DNA of 64,000 nt, taken from positions 1-64,000 of the forward strand of contig JAGRPB010000006.1 of the NCBI GenBank assembly GCA_020439945.1, in the 5' to 3' direction. This stretch comes from Verrucomicrobiia bacterium (GTDB taxonomy: Bacteria; Verrucomicrobiota; Verrucomicrobiia; Verrucomicrobiales; DEV007). The notes beneath the pieces were generated by a model, which made no database searches, had not been told where the DNA came from, and saw only the letters and a list, made by a program, of their open reading frames with translations. The position numbers and the translations under genes were made by a program. How positions within the stretch are numbered: position 1 is the stretch's first letter; each line of letters starts with the position of its first letter. Positions 60,480 to 64,000 of this stretch are shown piece by piece.

Positions 60480-62794
60480 AGAATCACTACCCCGGCCTGC
60501 TCATTTTCACCGACGGCACTGACGACTGCGGGCTTCCCGCTCCGATCCACCAGGTCAGCCGCCGCGGCGCACTGCCAGGCGATGGCCGCGCCCATGCCTT
60601 CGCCGAGCAAGCGTCCGAGGTTCACTCGCTTTCCTTTAAAATCCGCCCAGGCGGCCTCTTCGTCGGCATCGTCGCGACTGGCGCGAGTGAACAGGGTTGA
60701 GTCGGCGACCTTACCCTGTTGAGTCTCGGCTTTTTCAGCGACTCGGCGGATCAAATCGCCTCGCGGATGGGCGTTGGTATAAAGCTCGGGACCGATCAGC
60801 GAATCCAGCGAAACACCTGCCTCACCGCCCCGCTCCAGATAGAGCGCGGCAGCGCCCTCGGCGTAGACGGTTTCGGAACCGAAGAGTTGGTAGGCCTCGG
60901 CGCAGAGCCAGTCGAATTCCTCGCCTCCGACGACGATGACACCGTCGCAGCGATTTTCCTCCAGCCAGCGTGCGGCAATTTCCATTGCGCTGAGAAACTG
61001 GGAAGAGTCGCCGACGATGGTGTAGTTGATCGCGTGACAACCGAGCAGCGAGCTGAGATGACTGGCGGGCGCGTTGTAGACCGTTTCGGGAAACAGGATG
61101 GGACTGGCCAGCGCGGGATCCCGCAAGGCCTCGCCGTAGAAACGGGAGCTGTAATTCACGCAACCGTTCACGTAGGCATAGACGACGCCCAGCCGTATCT
61201 CGCCGGATTTCACTGCTTCGAGCCTCGCCTCGCCGATCGCTTCCAAGGCGGCACCGACGCTGAATCGCGCGATGGGACTGGCGCGGCGGAGGCGGGGGTC
61301 GCGGAGAAAGGGCAACTTTTCCGTCGGTCTGGGCACGCGCCTCACAAGGAGCGGTCGAGACTCGCGTCCTTCGCGGGTGAAAATCTCGGGTTCGGCCAGA
61401 GATTCGGGAGATTCGATCGCTTCCACCAGCGACGCCATCCCCCAGCCCGCCGGAGTCACCGCACCCCAGCCGCTGATACGGATTTTTCCGATCGCCGTCT
61501 TCGTATCCTCGAAAGGGATCGTGACAGCTCGCGTTTCCTCGAACTCGGAGAAAATCAGCGTGGCATTGGCGCCGCCAAAGCCGAAGGAATTGGTCAGGAC
61601 ATTGCGAACCTCGGCATCGCGCGGTTCGCGAACGAGATCAAAGGTGCAGACCTCATCGGGTGTTTCGACGGTGGTTGTCGGAGGCAGAAAATTCTCCCGC
61701 AGCGCCATCAGGGCAATCACGGCCTCGACTGCGCCAGCGCCGCCGAGCAGGTGCCCGATGCTGGCCTTGGTGCTGCTGACTCGGATTTTTTCGACATCGG
61801 TCCCCGCCCAGCGCTGGATCGCTCGACCTTCGGCGACATCATTGAGCGGCGTGCCGGTTCCGTGGGAATTCAGGTAGTCGATCTGGTCGGGCCGCAGTCC
61901 GGCCCCGCGACAGGCCTCCGACATCGCGCGGAGAGCGGCATCGCCCTCGGGATGCGGCTGAGTGAGATGATGCGAATCGGTCGATGCGCCGTAGCCGACC
62001 ACTTCGGCGAGAATCTCCGCGCCACGCGCCCGGGCGGACTCGAGCGATTCCAGCGCCAGCATGGCCGCGCCTTCACCGAGCGCGAGTCCGTCGCGATGCG
62101 CATCGAACGGGCGCGGTGGAACATGGGGCGTCAGCGCCTGGAGTGAATCGAATCCCGCAAACACCAGCTTGGCGAGGGCATCGTAGCCGCCGGCAAAAGC
62201 GCGTTGGTTTTCACCGCGACGGATCAGCGAGGTGGCGTGACCGATGGCGTTGGCGCCGCTGGCACAGGCGTTGGCGATGATGGTGACCGGCCCGGTGAAA
62301 TCGAGCGCGTTGGCGAGATGGATGGCCTGGCGATGGGTCTGGTAGTTCACCGCCCGCACCGCCTGACCGTGCCGGGTTTCCGGGTGCTGGCTGGCTTGGC
62401 GAAAATAGGACTCGCCCAGTTCCATGGCACCGGCGGAGGTGCCGAGACAAAGCGGGATGGGCTCGGCGCGCTCGCGGTCGCTCCACCCAGCGTCGGCCCA
62501 CGCTTCGGTGCCGGCATGAATCAGCATGCGCGTGGCCCGATCAAGACGGGAAATCTGACGAGCCGTCAGCGCATTTTCCGGTAACCCGATCGGCAAGGTC
62601 AGTTCGCCGGCCTGACTGACGCGTTGTCCACTGGTATCGAAAAGCGTCACCGGCCGGAACGCCAATCGCCCGGCGCGGAATCCGTCCACGTTTTCCCGCC
62701 AGCCCAACCCCATGGACGTGATGATCCCGGCTCCGGTGATGACAACGCGGCGGGATTCGGGGTAGTTTGAAGTGACGGCAAACGGATACGGCAT
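60458..62794 (-). CDS. Fused tandem beta-ketoacyl synthase (KS plus degenerate KS/chain-length-factor-like)
   Basis: A 778-residue two-domain condensing enzyme. The N-terminal half is a complete FabF-type KS: nucleophile Cys177 in NACASGANAIG, His311 in NSHGTGTPLND and Lys343/His348 in TKASIGHLLGG. The second half (from about residue 435, RISGWGAVTPAG) has a KS-like fold, but the Cys position reads GDSSQFLSAM, so the cysteine is replaced by Ser and neighbours are changed; this resembles a chain-length factor. The two are normally separate genes. It leads a minus-strand operon with FabG, ACP and flavoprotein. An in-frame 31-bp repeat lies near the C-terminus (60690-60720). ATG at 62794 is the start. 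Confidence 0.88.
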   Translation of the reverse strand: MPYPFAVTSNYPESRRVVITGAGIITSMGLGWRENVDGFRAGRLAFRPVTLFDTSGQRVSQAGELTLPIGLPENALTARQISRLDRATRMLIHAGTEAWADAGWSDRERAEPIPLCLGTSAGAMELGESYFRQASQHPETRHGQAVRAVNYQTHRQAIHLANALDFTGPVTIIANACASGANAIGHATSLIRRGENQRAFAGGYDALAKLVFAGFDSLQALTPHVPPRPFDAHRDGLALGEGAAMLALESLESARARGAEILAEVVGYGASTDSHHLTQPHPEGDAALRAMSEACRGAGLRPDQIDYLNSHGTGTPLNDVAEGRAIQRWAGTDVEKIRVSSTKASIGHLLGGAGAVEAVIALMALRENFLPPTTTVETPDEVCTFDLVREPRDAEVRNVLTNSFGFGGANATLIFSEFEETRAVTIPFEDTKTAIGKIRISGWGAVTPAGWGMASLVEAIESPESLAEPEIFTREGRESRPLLVRRVPRPTEKLPFLRDPRLRRASPIARFSVGAALEAIGEARLEAVKSGEIRLGVVYAYVNGCVNYSSRFYGEALRDPALASPILFPETVYNAPASHLSSLLGCHAINYTIVGDSSQFLSAMEIAARWLEENRCDGVIVVGGEEFDWLCAEAYQLFGSETVYAEGAAALYLERGGEAGVSLDSLIGPELYTNAHPRGDLIRRVAEKAETQQGKVADSTLFTRASRDDADEEAAWADFKGKRVNLGRLLGEGMGAAIAWQCAAAADLVDRSGKPAVVSAVGENEQAGVVILTANGRE
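60690..60720. repeat. 31-bp palindromic dispersed repeat, copy D (inside KS gene)
   Basis: AACAGGGT and ACCCTGTT flank a 15-nt loop. It is in frame in the second KS domain and encodes the stretch QQGKVADSTLF. Confidence 0.65.
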
Positions 62795-62834
62795 GAACGG
62801 AACGGAAGCGCAGTTTTCGGCACGAAGCCTTTCG

Positions 62835-63632
62835 GTGTCAACTGCCCGGGCAGATGACTATGACAAACGATACGATGCGGGAAGGCGTTTCTGGTTCATT
62901 TTCGCGGTATGTCCTTTGCTGGTGAGTTGCGGCGCCAAAAACGAGATGAGCAAATCGACCAACGTTACGAGTTCCGAGGCGGAGGATCCTTACGAGGAGC
63001 GGCGTCATCAATTGGTGGATTCGTTCACCACGGGTCGACGGCCCGAGGTGTCCGACGAACGCGTTATCGCCGCGATGCGGAATACGCCGCGTCACGCCTT
63101 CGTTCCCGAAAACCTGCGCCACCAGGCCTATCTCGACAAGCCGCTGCCCGTCGGCCACGGCCAGACCATCTCCCAGCCTTCCTTGGTCGCGAAAATGACG
63201 GAAAAGCTCGATCCGCAATCGGGAGAAAGAATTCTCGAGATCGGTACGGTCTCTGTTTACCAGGCCGCGATCCTGTCCGAGCTTGTCGCTGAGTTTTTCA
63301 CGATCTAAATCGTTGCTCCCCTCGGCGAGCGAGCCCGGGAAACGTTCGAGAGGCTCGGTTACAAAAACATTCACTGCCGGATCGGCAACGGCTACCTCGG
63401 CTGGCCGGAAGCGGCGCCATTCGATGCCATCATCGTGACCTGTGCACCCGATGACATTCCGCCGGCTCTGGTGGAACAGTTGTCCGAAGGCGGTCGAATG
63501 GTAATCCCGGTAGGGCCGCAGGATGAGGTGCAGGAATTGTATCTGCTGGAGAAACGCGGAGTTCACGTCGAAAAGCGAGCCATCTTGCCGGTTCGGTTTG
63601 TTCCTATGACGGGTGAGAAAGCGGGCGATTAG
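62835..63632 (+). pseudogene. pcm: Secreted protein-L-isoaspartate O-methyltransferase (pcm), inactivated by an in-frame stop
   Basis: The frame encodes a lipoprotein signal (FAVCPLLVSCGAKN) and then a PCMT: HAFVP, GHGQTISQP, ILEIG... and, after the stop, RARETFERLGYKNIHC, GYLGWPEAAPFDAIIVT, GGRMVIPVGP and LPVRFVPMTG. Two faults are seen. The SAM-binding GxGxG reads EIGTVSVYQAA, with two Gly to Val changes. A TAA at 63306-63308 stands where the family has Glu (TIEIV). Both parts stay in one frame, so a single base change would restore the length. The start is unclear; GTG at 62835 is the best guess. It diverges from the KS gene by 40 bp. Confidence 0.8.
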
Positions 63633-63669
63633 GATTTCCCCACCTCGACCAATCCAAAAACTTCTCCTC

Positions 63670-63709
63670 CTTGTCCTCCCGAGCGAGGAACGAGCCGAGG
63701 GATGACAAG
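63670..63709. terminator. Hairpin after the pcm remnant
   Basis: CTTGTCCTCCC and GGGATGACAAG pair (10 of 11 positions) across an 18-nt loop, about 40 bp after the pcm stop. No U-run follows, so factor-independent termination is uncertain. Confidence 0.45.
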
Positions 63710-63753
63710 GGGGGATGATGGACGGCGCGCCATTTCGCACCACTCGCGACATT

Positions 63754-63799
63754 TTGGCGCGCTACTTGGCTCATTTCGCGCCAATGTGGCTCATTTTGC
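63754..63799. promoter_or_regulatory. Putative enhancer-binding sites upstream of the sigma-54 promoter
   Basis: TTGGCGCG (63754-63761) is mirrored by CGCGCCAA (63777-63784). TGGCTCATTTCGC (63767) and TGGCTCATTTTGC (63787) repeat at exactly 20 bp. A related CCATTTCGC lies at 63730. The cluster is 80-130 bp upstream of the -24/-12 element, a usual position for activator sites. Confidence 0.5.
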
Positions 63800-63880
63800 C
63801 AATCCCCTCCGGTGAAATCTCATCCCCCAAATTTCTTTAACTCATTGTTGATTAACCTATTAAGAAAACAAAACCTCATC

Positions 63881-63895
63881 TGGCACGCGCATTGC
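63881..63895 (+). promoter_or_regulatory. Sigma-54 (-24/-12) promoter
   Basis: TGGCACGCGCATTGC matches the sigma-54 consensus TGGCACG-N4-TTGC at every position, with GG and GC separated by 10 bp. An AT-rich stretch (63830-63875) lies between it and the repeat cluster, suitable for bending. Transcription would run rightwards out of the window. Confidence 0.72.
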
Positions 63896-64000
63896 GCTTC
63901 TTGAGCGCAGAAATGTTCCAGCGAGCCGCTGAATCATCATACGCCGCAAGGCACCATACATAAACAACCTCCCAACCTCTCAGCGCGCTCGCCCCGGAAA

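Larger units (their letters stand above)
63633..64000. other. Intergenic region: hairpin, repeat cluster and sigma-54 promoter; no gene seen
   Basis: No credible coding frame fills these 368 bases. It contains a terminator-like hairpin after the pcm remnant, a cluster of GGCTCATTT words and inverted repeats, an AT-rich stretch and a strong -24/-12 promoter. The gene it serves must begin beyond the right edge. Confidence 0.7.

Overview
The window is about 64 kb of high-GC bacterial chromosome carrying roughly 41 protein genes and no rRNA, tRNA or CRISPR array that I can see. The gene content points to the Planctomycetota/Verrucomicrobiota group, with Verrucomicrobiota the better guess. It has three sulfatases, a DUF1501 protein next to a PSCyt1-DUF1549-LamG-DUF1553 protein, SGNH esterases, a DUF1593 hydrolase, secreted PQQ-propeller and haem proteins, and a giant surface protein built from RCC1 and ASH-type (choice-of-anchor D) repeats. 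Strong Shine-Dalgarno sites are rare. No ribosomal or marker gene is present to fix the phylum, so this is inference from gene families.

Layout. 1-455: right end of an IS4-type insertion sequence cut by the window edge. 0.5-8.4 kb: sulfatase, DUF2288, a metallophosphoesterase/CDP-alcohol phosphotransferase pair, a secreted leucine-rich protein, a sialate O-acetylesterase and a 3D-domain protein. 8.4-12.4 kb: a thiD - degenerate S41 protease - bioF operon, then apaG and DUF423. 12.6-21.7 kb: a secreted respiratory/periplasmic block (lamin-type domain protein, sugar-binding lipoprotein, dihaem cytochrome c, NsrR-like Rrf2 regulator, monohaem protein, M19 dipeptidase, PQQ propeller, DUF3365 haem protein). 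Two near-identical palindromes suggest the Rrf2 protein controls both ends of this block. 21.7-36.3 kb: aldo-keto reductase and ROK kinase, DEAD-box helicase, two sulfatases around a DUF1593/SGNH pair, then DUF1501 and DUF1553. 36.5-45.5 kb: SDR, AI-2E-type permease, MutL, an STN-like secreted protein, an A-type Fe-S carrier, a one-helix membrane protein, a NosR-like FMN/Fe-S membrane protein, a pseudopilin-like protein and a CBM9-like protein. 45.7-56.6 kb: one gene of about 3640 codons. 56.8-62.8 kb: a minus-strand cluster reading KS-KS fusion, FabG, ACP, halogenase-like flavoprotein, PagL-like deacylase and a frameshifted membrane protein. 62.8-63.6 kb: a decayed secreted pcm gene. 63.6-64 kb: a strong sigma-54 promoter with an upstream enhancer-like repeat cluster pointing out of the window.

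Working together. Much of the window serves uptake and breakdown of sulfated or acetylated polysaccharide (sulfatases, SASA, SGNH, DUF1593, CBM9, sugar-binding lipoprotein, ROK kinase, aldo-keto reductase). A second theme is periplasmic electron transfer, apparently under nitric-oxide/Fe-S sensing. A third is a compact type II fatty-acid/polyketide-like pathway that could make an aryl-polyene- or ladderane-like outer-membrane lipid.

The most unusual items are: the 28 RCC1 repeats arranged as four sets of exactly seven; a degenerate copy of the neighbouring CBM9 gene's 3' end on the far side of the giant gene; a 31-bp palindromic repeat family that also lies in frame inside mutL and the KS gene; the S41 protein that has lost both catalytic residues; the matching NsrR-type operators; and the sigma-54 promoter at the right edge. 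All functional statements rest on motifs read by eye; no database search was run.
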